DNA of 64,000 nt from JBGSIC01 sp041751875 (GTDB lineage: Bacteria; Bdellovibrionota; FAC87; UBA2466; JACKAF01), in contig JBGSIC010000008.1 of the NCBI GenBank assembly GCA_041751875.1, positions 52,420-116,419 of the forward strand, written 5' to 3'. Of the stretch, positions 15,410 through 22,976 are shown piece by piece (position 1 is the stretch's first letter; every line of letters begins with the position of its first letter). The position numbers and the translations under genes are program-made. Below the pieces are notes generated by a model, which was not told the origin of the DNA, did no database searches, and saw only the letters and a list, made by a program, of their open reading frames with translations.

Positions 15410-17200
15410 TTAAGGGGTAGCGCTCGTATCGTTGGGTTTAAATTCCACCCGTACGCGTTCGCCGACGGTGTTCACATTTGCCTTAATTCGAATATGCTTA
15501 TTGTTAATAAGTTCATAGTCCGTATCCGCAAGAATTCGGCCTGCCTTAAGCAAGGTCACAATTAACCGGCCTTCCGAGAGATCAATTTCCGACTGAAGTT
15601 CGTAGGAGGGCCGATTATTTTTGACAATGCTTTCCACAAATTTTGTCATAAAGGTGCTAAGCGATTGCGAAGGGTTACAAATACTTTGTTTGACCCCCCC
15701 GGTCCTGTCGCTTAGGTCGATATAATCTGCGCCGATCTTGTTGTTGTTTTGGTCACTATCAGAACAGGCCTCACCATCCAGATTCACAATGGAATGAAAG
15801 GTAACCTTCGCCCCACCAAAGTACCTTCGACGGTAGTAATCAAAGCCTGCGGGAGTGGCCAACACCGGAGGACGTATTTCATCCTGGGCAGGGGGACGAC
15901 GCGGGAAATTGGATGGCGTAACATCGGTTGCGCCCGGGACTTCGGCTCTGACCGTTTGCAAGCCTTCTTCTTCTGTCATCCAGCGGTCGGAATAATGGAG
16001 CGCACTAAAATCCGTGGTTCGTGTGACACCATCGGGCAAGGGATTTTGAACGACGAGGTTCTCGCCCGTTTCGTCGACCAGCAAGTAGTAAAAACCCTCT
16101 GGTTCAGCTACATAGCCGCCATCACAGGCATCTTCAATGGGAGCGATGACGCCTCCCGTGCGGGTGACGCTGCGGCGAAACGCAATATAAGCGTCTTTTG
16201 AACAGGTAGCTACCACACAAGCCGTCATGTGAGGATTTCTACTGTCAATGGCCACGATCGTACGCTCCGTATCGGCAACGTTTTTCGGCTGGCAGGTGCT
16301 GTTGTGGTAGTAACTTACCTCTTGGCCCGTACGTTTATTCCCATCAACATCGATGTCGCATATGTAATCTTTGGGTTCGGTACAAAATTCGTAGCGGTTG
16401 GCAGGGTTAAAAGATTTTTCGCGCCATGGATTATGAGGTCTAGCAGATGCGGTTGAACTCGGATCCTTGCAGTAGACCATCTGATTGTAGCTGGCTTTAT
16501 TGTACCCGTTGGGATTGCCGGCCAGCATGCAAAGTTTTCTCGAGCTCAGTTGAGCGCGCCGGGTGCCAGCCTTGTAATTATAGTAGTAGTTGAACTTTTT
16601 TCCGTGGGAGGGTTGAAGGAGAATCGTACCCTGGTACGCACGTGTATTGTCTTCATCACTCATCACTACGATGTGGGCGTTATCGAGTTTGCCACTCGTT
16701 TTATATTTGCTTCCAAAAGCGGAATAAAGAAGCTTAGACATTTGATGGATTCCGGGTTCGATCGAAAAATCGCCCACCACAAGATTATTGAGCCAGGTGT
16801 TAGCGCTGTCCATCGAAGTCGGCGTTCCAGAAGTGTAGCTGGGGCCGTTCGCCGTTCTTGTTGCGCCGCCTGATTCATCCTTGTCATAAGGATGATTAGA
16901 AAAGGTTGTGGCAGGAACAGCGATGGTGCTCAAATAAATTGTGTAATCGATACCCAGCGCCGCGAGTTGCGTGGAAAGCCCTTGGAGCGACACTTTCAGC
17001 GCGGCAATTTCATCCGCCATGGAACGGCTGTTATCAATGCCAAAGAGAATCTTGTTTTCAGGTGCTTTAAGTTCCGCAACGTTAAACTCATCAGCAAAGA
17101 AGAACGTCTGATTAAACTTTTCAAATTTTGGGTTTTGCGTGCAAGCAGCGGCCACGCAAATAATCACGCTCAGGAGGAGCGTACGAAAGGCTTTTTTCAT
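15410..17200 (-). CDS. VWA-domain lipoprotein
   Basis: The signal peptide has lipobox AAAC (Cys20). A von Willebrand A-like fold starts at about residue 50 with the MIDAS motif DNSRS (56-60: ILFGIDNSRSMADEI) and continues to IVVMSDEDNTRAY. A long region with many cysteines follows (about 200-420), perhaps disulfide-stabilised, and a C-terminal beta domain. The ATG at 17200 is preferred over one 18 bp upstream because GGGAG precedes it. VWA proteins usually bind other proteins through a metal ion; the partner is unknown. It is followed by the EF-hand lipoprotein. Confidence 0.75.
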   Translation of the reverse strand: MKKAFRTLLLSVIICVAAACTQNPKFEKFNQTFFFADEFNVAELKAPENKILFGIDNSRSMADEIAALKVSLQGLSTQLAALGIDYTIYLSTIAVPATTFSNHPYDKDESGGATRTANGPSYTSGTPTSMDSANTWLNNLVVGDFSIEPGIHQMSKLLYSAFGSKYKTSGKLDNAHIVVMSDEDNTRAYQGTILLQPSHGKKFNYYYNYKAGTRRAQLSSRKLCMLAGNPNGYNKASYNQMVYCKDPSSTASARPHNPWREKSFNPANRYEFCTEPKDYICDIDVDGNKRTGQEVSYYHNSTCQPKNVADTERTIVAIDSRNPHMTACVVATCSKDAYIAFRRSVTRTGGVIAPIEDACDGGYVAEPEGFYYLLVDETGENLVVQNPLPDGVTRTTDFSALHYSDRWMTEEEGLQTVRAEVPGATDVTPSNFPRRPPAQDEIRPPVLATPAGFDYYRRRYFGGAKVTFHSIVNLDGEACSDSDQNNNKIGADYIDLSDRTGGVKQSICNPSQSLSTFMTKFVESIVKNNRPSYELQSEIDLSEGRLIVTLLKAGRILADTDYELINNKHIRIKANVNTVGERVRVEFKPNDTSATP

Positions 17201-17433
17201 AATGACTCCCAATCCCATTCGAACCCTAAGAGTGCATAGGGCGTGCCGTTTGTTTTCGCCTGTCCTAGCCTTGGCCAGCTGACTAGGAATCAGGCGGAGG
17301 AAAACGGCTACCTTCAGAAAGCAAATAGTCAGAGGTACTTAAGCCGACTGAAGGTTCGACAAAACGGCGGATCAGGGGCTCAAGGAGTGCCTAAGTATCT
17401 GAAAGCAAAGTGGAATACGTTGATAGGGTGCCA
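17201..17433. other. Structured intergenic region between motB and the VWA lipoprotein gene
   Basis: No convincing gene is seen. Two dyads are present. The first, at 17245-17308, is a long imperfect hairpin pairing GCCGTTTGTTTTCGCCTG with CAGGCGGAGGAAAACGGC. The second has arms ACCTTCAG (17310-17317) and CTGAAGGT (17348-17355). The region is the likely leader of the VWA lipoprotein mRNA. A 69-codon plus-strand frame crosses it but has no coding signs. Confidence 0.5.
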
Positions 17434-18204
17434 CTACCAGGGAAGTTGTTGAACCTGCGTCTCTCCCGTAATCACCGCGATTTCTACACGACGGTTACGC
17501 GCTCGGCCCTCGCGACTGCGGTTACTTGAGATGGGTTGCGTGTCGCCAAAGCCGGAAATCCCCAACTTGTTCTGCGGGTAATCCGTTGCTTCCACCAAAA
17601 ATTTTGCAATGTTGACCGAACGATCGAGAGAGAGCTGCCAGTTAGTTTTATCAGCGGGGCGCACGTTGTCGGTGTGTCCTTCTACCTGGATTTCCATGCC
17701 GAGTGCCTTTAAGCGCTGCCCCATCTCATAAAGGAACGGTACGTTCTCCCGTTTAATGCGGGCGCTACCTGAGCCGAAGAGGGTGCTTTCTGAAAGGCGA
17801 ATGCGAAAGCCATCTTTTGTGGCGAAGACTTCGATGTCATGGGGGGCGAGGCTAAGCCCGGTGTTTTTCTCAAAAAGTTTTTCGATTTTTTCTTGAACGC
17901 GCTCCATCGCTTCACGCGAGTGGGCTTGTTGGCCAAGCGCATCGGCGGGCGGGGGACTTAAGGCGCCTTGGTTAGGGGCCTGCGTAAACGGCGTAAAGGG
18001 AATTCCTTTGAGTGAGTAAGGACCGCCGCCTGATTGAACCGCGCGTTCGATGGCTTCTATGGCTTCCTGTTTTTGCGAAGTCTCCTTGAGGGACAACGCA
18101 TACATCACTGTGAAGAAAGCGAAAAGCAGAGTAATAAAGTCGGCGTACGAAACAAGCCACCGCTCTAACTTCTCTTCCTCGTGAACTTTCTTCTTAATAC
18201 CCAT
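17434..18204 (-). CDS. motB: Flagellar motor stator protein MotB
   Basis: MotB anchors the stator to peptidoglycan and carries the proton-conducting aspartate. The single membrane helix reads WLVSYADFITLLFAFFTVMY, with the key Asp at residue 22. An OmpA-like peptidoglycan-binding domain occupies the C-terminal half (VEGHTDNVRPADKTNWQLS, then ISGFGDTQPISSNRSREGRA). The 256-aa length is normal. Its ATG overlaps the motA stop by one base (TAATG). Confidence 0.95.
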   Translation of the reverse strand: MGIKKKVHEEEKLERWLVSYADFITLLFAFFTVMYALSLKETSQKQEAIEAIERAVQSGGGPYSLKGIPFTPFTQAPNQGALSPPPADALGQQAHSREAMERVQEKIEKLFEKNTGLSLAPHDIEVFATKDGFRIRLSESTLFGSGSARIKRENVPFLYEMGQRLKALGMEIQVEGHTDNVRPADKTNWQLSLDRSVNIAKFLVEATDYPQNKLGISGFGDTQPISSNRSREGRARNRRVEIAVITGETQVQQLPW

Positions 18205-18995
18205 TAAGCAGCCTTCTTTTGAATCTGTGCCTCATTGGCGCCTGCTTCGCTGCCTTTACCTAGCATACCCATCAAACGTTCTTCGATGATGCGGGGATTG
18301 AGTCCGCTTTGAAGACTCAAGAGTCCTGTATAAACTAATCGGTTCTCCAAAGCGGCATTGCTCGCCGCCTTTTTAAGTTTGTTGGCAATGGGAAGAAGAA
18401 TTAGGTTCGCCGCTCCCACGCCGTACACAGTGGCAACGAATGCGACCGCGATACCAGCGCCTAGCTTGCTTGAATCGGAAAGGTTGGACATCACGTGGAT
18501 CAAACCCAACACCGCGCCCAAAATTCCGATGGTGGGAGAGAAACCACCCGCTGATTCCCATACTTTTGCGGCGGAGATTTTCTCTTCTTCTTCCAATTCA
18601 ATTTCTTCTTCCATCATCTGCTTAAGCACATCGGGATCGTAGCCGTCGACGACGTGGCGCAAATGGGTAGCGAAGAAAGGATTCGTGATGGTGGGGATAT
18701 AGCGATCGAGCGCCACGAGACCTTCACGTCTTGCGGCTTTGCACAGTTCAACAAGCTGGTTCACGGTTCCATCGAGGTCCGCTTTACCGGCCCCAAAGAA
18801 GACCGAGGAAAGTCCCTTTAGCGCATTCACAAAATCTTTGGTCGTAGCGCCAAGTAGGGTCGCTCCCACGGTGCCGCCGAATACGATCATGGCAGCGGTC
18901 GGTTGAATGAGCGAGTCTAGGTGACCGCCTTCCAGCGCATTGCCTAATAGAATAGAGGCCACACCAAGGATGAGACCTAACCAACTTAAAATCAT
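18204..18995 (-). CDS. motA: Flagellar motor stator protein MotA
   Basis: MotA has four membrane helices and forms the ion channel with MotB. The N-terminus is WLGLILGVASILLGNALEGG, and the conserved C-terminal helices include GFSPTIGILGAVLGLIHVM and AGIAVAFVATVYGVGAANL. The cytoplasmic loop has the charged residues that contact FliG. Length is 263 aa. Its ATG overlaps the flbD stop as ATGA. The flbD-motA-motB order is seen in many bacteria. Confidence 0.95.
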   Translation of the reverse strand: MILSWLGLILGVASILLGNALEGGHLDSLIQPTAAMIVFGGTVGATLLGATTKDFVNALKGLSSVFFGAGKADLDGTVNQLVELCKAARREGLVALDRYIPTITNPFFATHLRHVVDGYDPDVLKQMMEEEIELEEEEKISAAKVWESAGGFSPTIGILGAVLGLIHVMSNLSDSSKLGAGIAVAFVATVYGVGAANLILLPIANKLKKAASNAALENRLVYTGLLSLQSGLNPRIIEERLMGMLGKGSEAGANEAQIQKKAA

Positions 18996-19207
18996 GACGA
19001 GCTCCTCTTGCCCAGGGGCGAATCGGAATGGCTGATTTCTCTTTTGTACTGCTTAAACGCCGCCAGCACTTCCTCGGCTTTTTCTTTCACAATCAATTTG
19101 AAACCCGAGGTTAGCGTAATCAAAGTATCCGGTGTCTTTTCGACAGTCTGAATCCAATCCGCGTTAAGCAGAATGGAGGTGCCATTCATTTTTGTTACCT
19201 GGATCAT
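18992..19207 (-). CDS. flbD: FlbD-family flagellar protein
   Basis: A 71-aa protein with the family pattern: MIQVTKMNGTSILLNADWI, then TVEKTPDTLITLTSGFKL and VKEKAEEVLAAF. The role of FlbD-family proteins is not well defined; position next to motAB suggests stator function. The ATG at 19207 matches the usual family start and has GAGG upstream; the frame is open further to 19264, but that stretch contains the promoter. It ends in a Ser-rich tail. Confidence 0.85.
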   Translation of the reverse strand: MIQVTKMNGTSILLNADWIQTVEKTPDTLITLTSGFKLIVKEKAEEVLAAFKQYKREISHSDSPLGKRSSS

Positions 19208-19227
19208 GCTACGGTTCCTCACCTCAC

Positions 19228-19254
19228 TTATCGGCTTTACGACACGTTGCCTTA
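19228..19254 (-). promoter_or_regulatory. Sigma-28 (FliA)-like promoter for flbD-motA-motB
   Basis: On the minus strand TAAGGCAA (-35) is followed after 11 bp by GCCGATAA (-10). The -10 is a perfect match to the FliA consensus and the spacing is right. The -35 matches TAAAGTTT only in part. It would give a leader of about 14 nt containing the GAGG ribosome binding site. Control of motAB by sigma-28 is common. Confidence 0.6.
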
Positions 19255-19257
19255 AGA

Positions 19258-19288
19258 GTTCCAAAGGGTGCCTGGCACCTTTTGGAAC
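19258..19288. repeat. 31-bp REP-like palindrome, copy 2
   Basis: It starts GTTCCAAAGGGTGCC and ends GGCACCTTTTGGAAC, with the same 31-bp length and GTGCCTGGCAC centre as the element at 1444-1474. It lies between divergent flbD and the adenosyltransferase gene, just upstream of the sigma-28-like promoter. Confidence 0.75.
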
Positions 19289-19375
19289 CTTCTCTCGTCA
19301 AAGGCCCAAGGAAGCGGTATCGTTATCTTTTCGGCATCGGGGGAGTTTGGGATAAGCCGATTGTCTTTGTGCGTT

Positions 19376-19912
19376 ATGAAAATCTATACAAAAACAGGCG
19401 ATAAAGGGGCGACCGGGCTTTTCGGTGGGGCCAGAGTCTCTAAAAGCTCATTGCGGGTTCAGGCTTACGGGGAGGTCGACGAACTCAACGCGGCCATTGG
19501 TTTGGTGTGTGCCGAGACAGAGCACATGCCCATCCAGCAATCGCTTTTGGAAGTGCAAAACACGCTTTTCGTTTTGGGAGCCCAACTCGCGAGCCCCGGA
19601 CAGAAGAGCGCCCGCAGAGTAGGACCGGAACAAATTGAAAGCTTAGAACGGCAGATGGACGCCATCACGGAAACCCTGCCGGCCTTAACGAATTTTATTC
19701 TACCAGGGGGCTGCAAAACAGCGGCACTGTTGCACCTAGCTCGGACTATCTGCCGAAGAGCGGAACGCCAGGTGGTGGCTCTTTCGGAAGTGAAGGGTGA
19801 GGGTGTTGAGTCGGGAGTGATCATTTATCTCAACCGACTTTCCGATTTTTTGTTCACGTTAGCGCGTTTAGCAAATCAACTAGAAAATATTGCCGACGTG
19901 CCCTGGAAATAG
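19376..19912 (+). CDS. PduO-type cob(I)alamin adenosyltransferase
   Basis: This enzyme transfers adenosyl from ATP to cob(I)alamin to make adenosylcobalamin. The N-terminal ATP loop KIYTKTGDKGATGLFGG, the VDELNAAIGLV segment, the ILPGGCKTAALLHLARTICR helix and the C-terminal YLNRLSDFLFTLAR all fit the family. The ATG at 19376 gives the standard start MKIYTKTGDKG and 178 aa. Upstream extension to 19268 would run into the REP-like element. No cobalamin synthesis or user genes are in the window. Confidence 0.92.
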   Translation: MKIYTKTGDKGATGLFGGARVSKSSLRVQAYGEVDELNAAIGLVCAETEHMPIQQSLLEVQNTLFVLGAQLASPGQKSARRVGPEQIESLERQMDAITETLPALTNFILPGGCKTAALLHLARTICRRAERQVVALSEVKGEGVESGVIIYLNRLSDFLFTLARLANQLENIADVPWK

Positions 19913-19938
19913 GGATGGCACAGATAATGGGTGGGGCT

Positions 19939-21105
19939 ATGGTTCGTTTTTCGTTTCTATTCCTTCTTTTTGCTTTTAACGCCACGGCTCTTCCGGGCGA
20001 CGATAAAGCAGAATACCAATGTCCGCTTAACAATACCTTTGATCTGGGAATTCAAGCAGCTATTGAGCTCTCCGAAAGTGAACAGTATGACTGCGAAGTA
20101 GCATCACCAAGTAAAAAGAAGTGGCAGGAAATTACCAAGGGGATGAAAGGCTTGGCCGTTAAACTACATGCCTTTCATGGAAAAACTATTTCGCCTTTAC
20201 CAGAAAGCCCCAAGGAAGAAACGGCGAAACTAGCCAGAGCACTTTCTGAAGAAATTGTGGCTCTCATTATGGACACAGAGAATGTGTTGATCAAGGGTGG
20301 CAAGCTTTGTAATGGGAAAACGCTTAGGGAAACGAATGAAGAGGCTTTAGTGCAGGTGGTACGTAGTCTTTATGCGGCTAACGAAGAACTCCGAGACGTG
20401 GCTGGGATAGCAGATATTTCCAGTCGCATTCCTGGTGCCTATAAGGAAATGGCCAACTTGGTTAAAGCGCAAAAAGAATGGCAAGAGAAGCGCTTTACAG
20501 ACGGTGCGTGCGAGTTTCTGGAAAAGGAAGCCGCAAAGTGCAAAAGTGGTGTGGCTCCCAAAACACTTTCCGACACGGATCAGACACGCGTGAATCAAGT
20601 GCGTGATGATTCGCAGAGCTATTTTAATAACTATAACAACTTGCTGAAGCAGAACATTGAGGGCACAAAAAAAACATTACCTGCTTCAATCAAAAACTTT
20701 TTCCGCTTTCAGTGGCTGAAACGCAAAAAGAAAACGACTGCACCTGAGCAAAGCGCTGAGTCGCGTAAGGACAAGACAGAGGCGTATTTCGCTTTTATCG
20801 TTCCCAAACTAAAAATGTGTGCGCTTCAGGCAACCATGGCTCCCTACACCAACATTGGAAGCAAGTACGCTGAGGAATGCGAGATGTTCCTTTGCGACCA
20901 AGAGCAAGACGGTGGGCTACTTAAGTCCGATCCGAAATCAAAGGGCGGGCGAGCCGCAGCTTGTCTCTTTCTTGAAAACTTCGCCACCATGGCGAAAGAC
21001 TATTTGGACGGATTTCTCGAGGGTAAGAAGAATGGCTCTCTGTGCCCGACGCTACGAACCTTACCCCCCGTGGAGGCTTCTCCCGCCGCCGGGGAGACTC
21101 ACTAA
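19939..21105 (+). CDS. Secreted protein of unknown function
   Basis: I recognise no family. A signal peptide (MVRFSFLFLLFAFNATALPG) precedes about 370 mostly helical residues with several cysteines (YQCPLNN, YDCEVA, LCNGKT, GACEFLEKEAAKC, KMCALQ, ECEMFLCD, ACLFLEN, SLCPTL), suggesting disulfides in the periplasm or outside. The ATG at 19939 gives the cleanest signal peptide; in-frame ATGs at 19915 and 19927 are alternatives. It follows the adenosyltransferase stop within about 25 bp and precedes the J-domain-like gene. Confidence 0.7.
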   Translation: MVRFSFLFLLFAFNATALPGDDKAEYQCPLNNTFDLGIQAAIELSESEQYDCEVASPSKKKWQEITKGMKGLAVKLHAFHGKTISPLPESPKEETAKLARALSEEIVALIMDTENVLIKGGKLCNGKTLRETNEEALVQVVRSLYAANEELRDVAGIADISSRIPGAYKEMANLVKAQKEWQEKRFTDGACEFLEKEAAKCKSGVAPKTLSDTDQTRVNQVRDDSQSYFNNYNNLLKQNIEGTKKTLPASIKNFFRFQWLKRKKKTTAPEQSAESRKDKTEAYFAFIVPKLKMCALQATMAPYTNIGSKYAEECEMFLCDQEQDGGLLKSDPKSKGGRAAACLFLENFATMAKDYLDGFLEGKKNGSLCPTLRTLPPVEASPAAGETH

Positions 21106-21210
21106 AGAGGAAATAAGCACAGTATATTCAAGGGATTAGTGTGCCCCAGTAAAGGCACTGATTTTTCCCCTTGTTCGCACCCTGCCTTTAAAGGTAATCA
21201 GTGTCGCCTG

Positions 21211-22506
21211 ATGCCCCTTCACCTCATTCTATTCTCCTTTTTAGCCGCGTTCTCTATTCTTGCGGACCCCACCGCGGCCAATCTCTATGATCGCCTGGAG
21301 GCGCCACACAACTCGGACGCAGACAAATTAGAAGAAAGATACCTCCAAGCGTTGGTAAAGTACGAGCGACCCCGTGACCGAAAGCGGATCCAAGAAGCTT
21401 ATGAAGTTCTCTCTGACGCTGGTCAGAGAGAGGTATACGATTTTTATCAAATCTACTCTTTGCACGTTGAAGAACTCCTCGGCATAACGCCTAACTTCAA
21501 GGTATGGGACCCCTTCGAAATTCTAGGCCTTGAGAACACCGCAAGCGAAGACGAGATTGTCCGTCACTATGTTGAACTCTCCGGGAGACGTTTGTTTACT
21601 ACGCAAGATAGACGAGTCCATGAAGCGTTTGCCATCCTGGTAAATCCGCAAACTCTATCCACATACGAAACGGGCGTGGGTTTGAGCGACCGACCTGAAG
21701 GTTGGTCGTTGGATGCTTGGCGTGGCATTCAGTTTGATGACTTATCTGAAATCGCTAAGGGTTCCCCTTTCTATTATTTACTCCATACGAGTGAGCAGAT
21801 GCATTTGGAAGAGTCGTATTATACGGCCGAGACGTTGGGGGTAGATGCTTATTCGGCCGGTGAGTACCGAAGGGTTCTAAAGAAACTCCGTAACGAATTA
21901 AATCGTCGTACCGCACTTGCCGCAGAAGAACGACGAATGAATTCGCAACGGGTGAGCCAGCTACTTCGCACTTCTCGCAACCCTACGGATCTGGAGAACG
22001 CCTTTGAGTTGAAGGTGGGCAAAGTGGCTAGACTGATAAAGCAGGGCAGCGCGCGCATGGATGTTCTTTATAGCGAGCGGGAAGGTTCGGAGGAAAAAAC
22101 GCAGTTTCTTGTAGAAGCCTCTTATTTCGACACCTTTAAGAGTTCTGAATGGATAACAAGTGAGTGGGAAAAACTCTTCCCGGAAATCAAGAAGAGAATG
22201 CAAACCGCACGAAAGTATTCTCAGAACTCGATGCTCCCCGGTGAGTACTTAATCTCAGCAACGCTTTATTTAGTCATGATCGAACTTCAAAAAAAAGGGA
22301 GCGTTGAGTTTGCTGAAAAACTTCTCACACGTGCCCAGGAAGCCGAGACCACCATTGCGGGAAACGACCCACCAAAAGGGCTGCCTTACCTTCGCCGCTT
22401 GGCTAATGAAGCGAAGAAGTCATTCTCCCCTGCCAAGCGATGTGCAGACAAACTGGCTCAGGCTCGGACTAGTGTTCCGAAGACGAATAAGAGCGAAACC
22501 GAATAA
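21211..22506 (+). CDS. Secreted protein with two degenerate J-domains
   Basis: After a signal peptide (MPLHLILFSFLAAFSILADP) come two J-domain-like units. The first (about 24-80) has NLYDRLEAP, RKRIQEAYEVLSDAGQREVY. The second (about 100-155) has DPFEILGLENTASEDEIVRHY and VHEAFAILVNPQTLSTYE. Both keep the helix I/II and helix III/IV sequence of DnaJ domains, but neither has the HPD that activates Hsp70 (KYERPRD in the first, GRRLFTT in the second). The rest, about 275 residues, is helical and unrecognised. The start is uncertain: a GTG at 21139 with AAGGGA upstream would add 24 residues. Confidence 0.65.
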   Translation: MPLHLILFSFLAAFSILADPTAANLYDRLEAPHNSDADKLEERYLQALVKYERPRDRKRIQEAYEVLSDAGQREVYDFYQIYSLHVEELLGITPNFKVWDPFEILGLENTASEDEIVRHYVELSGRRLFTTQDRRVHEAFAILVNPQTLSTYETGVGLSDRPEGWSLDAWRGIQFDDLSEIAKGSPFYYLLHTSEQMHLEESYYTAETLGVDAYSAGEYRRVLKKLRNELNRRTALAAEERRMNSQRVSQLLRTSRNPTDLENAFELKVGKVARLIKQGSARMDVLYSEREGSEEKTQFLVEASYFDTFKSSEWITSEWEKLFPEIKKRMQTARKYSQNSMLPGEYLISATLYLVMIELQKKGSVEFAEKLLTRAQEAETTIAGNDPPKGLPYLRRLANEAKKSFSPAKRCADKLAQARTSVPKTNKSETE

Positions 22507-22510
22507 CCGA

Positions 22511-22807
22511 CTACTTCGGAGCCGTCACACAACGACAGGTGATCTTGTAGTAACCATTGGTCCATAAGTTTCCATCGACAAAGGCATGGTACGGATAACA
22601 AATCGTACCGCAGCCTGATTGGCTGTTGCAGTAATTGTAGCGAGCATTGTAGATAGCGGAGTTGGCGCCTGAGCCCTGTGCACACAAGTAAGTGTTTCCT
22701 AGCTTATCGCCACTTTCCAAAAACTCACTGGTGCTTTCAGATAGTTCTGGCGACCCATAAGCGGGCGAAACGAGTAACAGCGAAACCAACAAAAAAGAAC
22801 GTAGCAT
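22511..22807 (-). CDS. Small Cys-rich secreted protein
   Basis: The product has 98 aa. A clear signal peptide (MLRSFLLVSLLLVSPAYGSP) is followed by a short mature domain with six cysteines (YLCAQ, YNYCNSQSGCGTICY, ITCRCV) and many aromatics. A disulfide-knotted extracellular or periplasmic peptide is likely; the function is unknown. GGGGG lies 4 bp before the ATG at 22807. The frame is open upstream to 22870 but lacks a better start. It is convergent with the J-domain-like gene, with 4 bp between stops. Confidence 0.65.
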   Translation of the reverse strand: MLRSFLLVSLLLVSPAYGSPELSESTSEFLESGDKLGNTYLCAQGSGANSAIYNARYNYCNSQSGCGTICYPYHAFVDGNLWTNGYYKITCRCVTAPK

Positions 22808-22921
22808 AGAACCCCCAATACTCCTCAAAGTAGGGAAGCCTGCAATCGATGTCAAAATGAAATTATACAACTGACTAAGAAAGTTTAGGCAGTCAAGGCG
22901 AGCCCCCCTTGAGACCGTTAA

Positions 22922-22943
22922 ATTGTGAAGCTTTCTTCACAAT
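22922..22943. promoter_or_regulatory. Perfect dyad between divergent genes
   Basis: ATTGTGAAG, spacer CTTT, CTTCACAAT: 9-bp perfect arms, 34 bp upstream of the 1191-aa lipoprotein start. It may be an operator for that gene or for the divergent small gene. A second, weaker dyad (TCAAGG/CCTTGA) lies near 22897-22912. Confidence 0.5.
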
Positions 22944-22976
22944 CTTAAGGCCAGCGATGCGGCGTGCTATCCTTAT

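Noticed and set aside
17243..17452. 69-codon plus-strand frame
   Set aside because: No family resemblance, no ribosome binding site, overlap with the motB end, and it runs through a hairpin.
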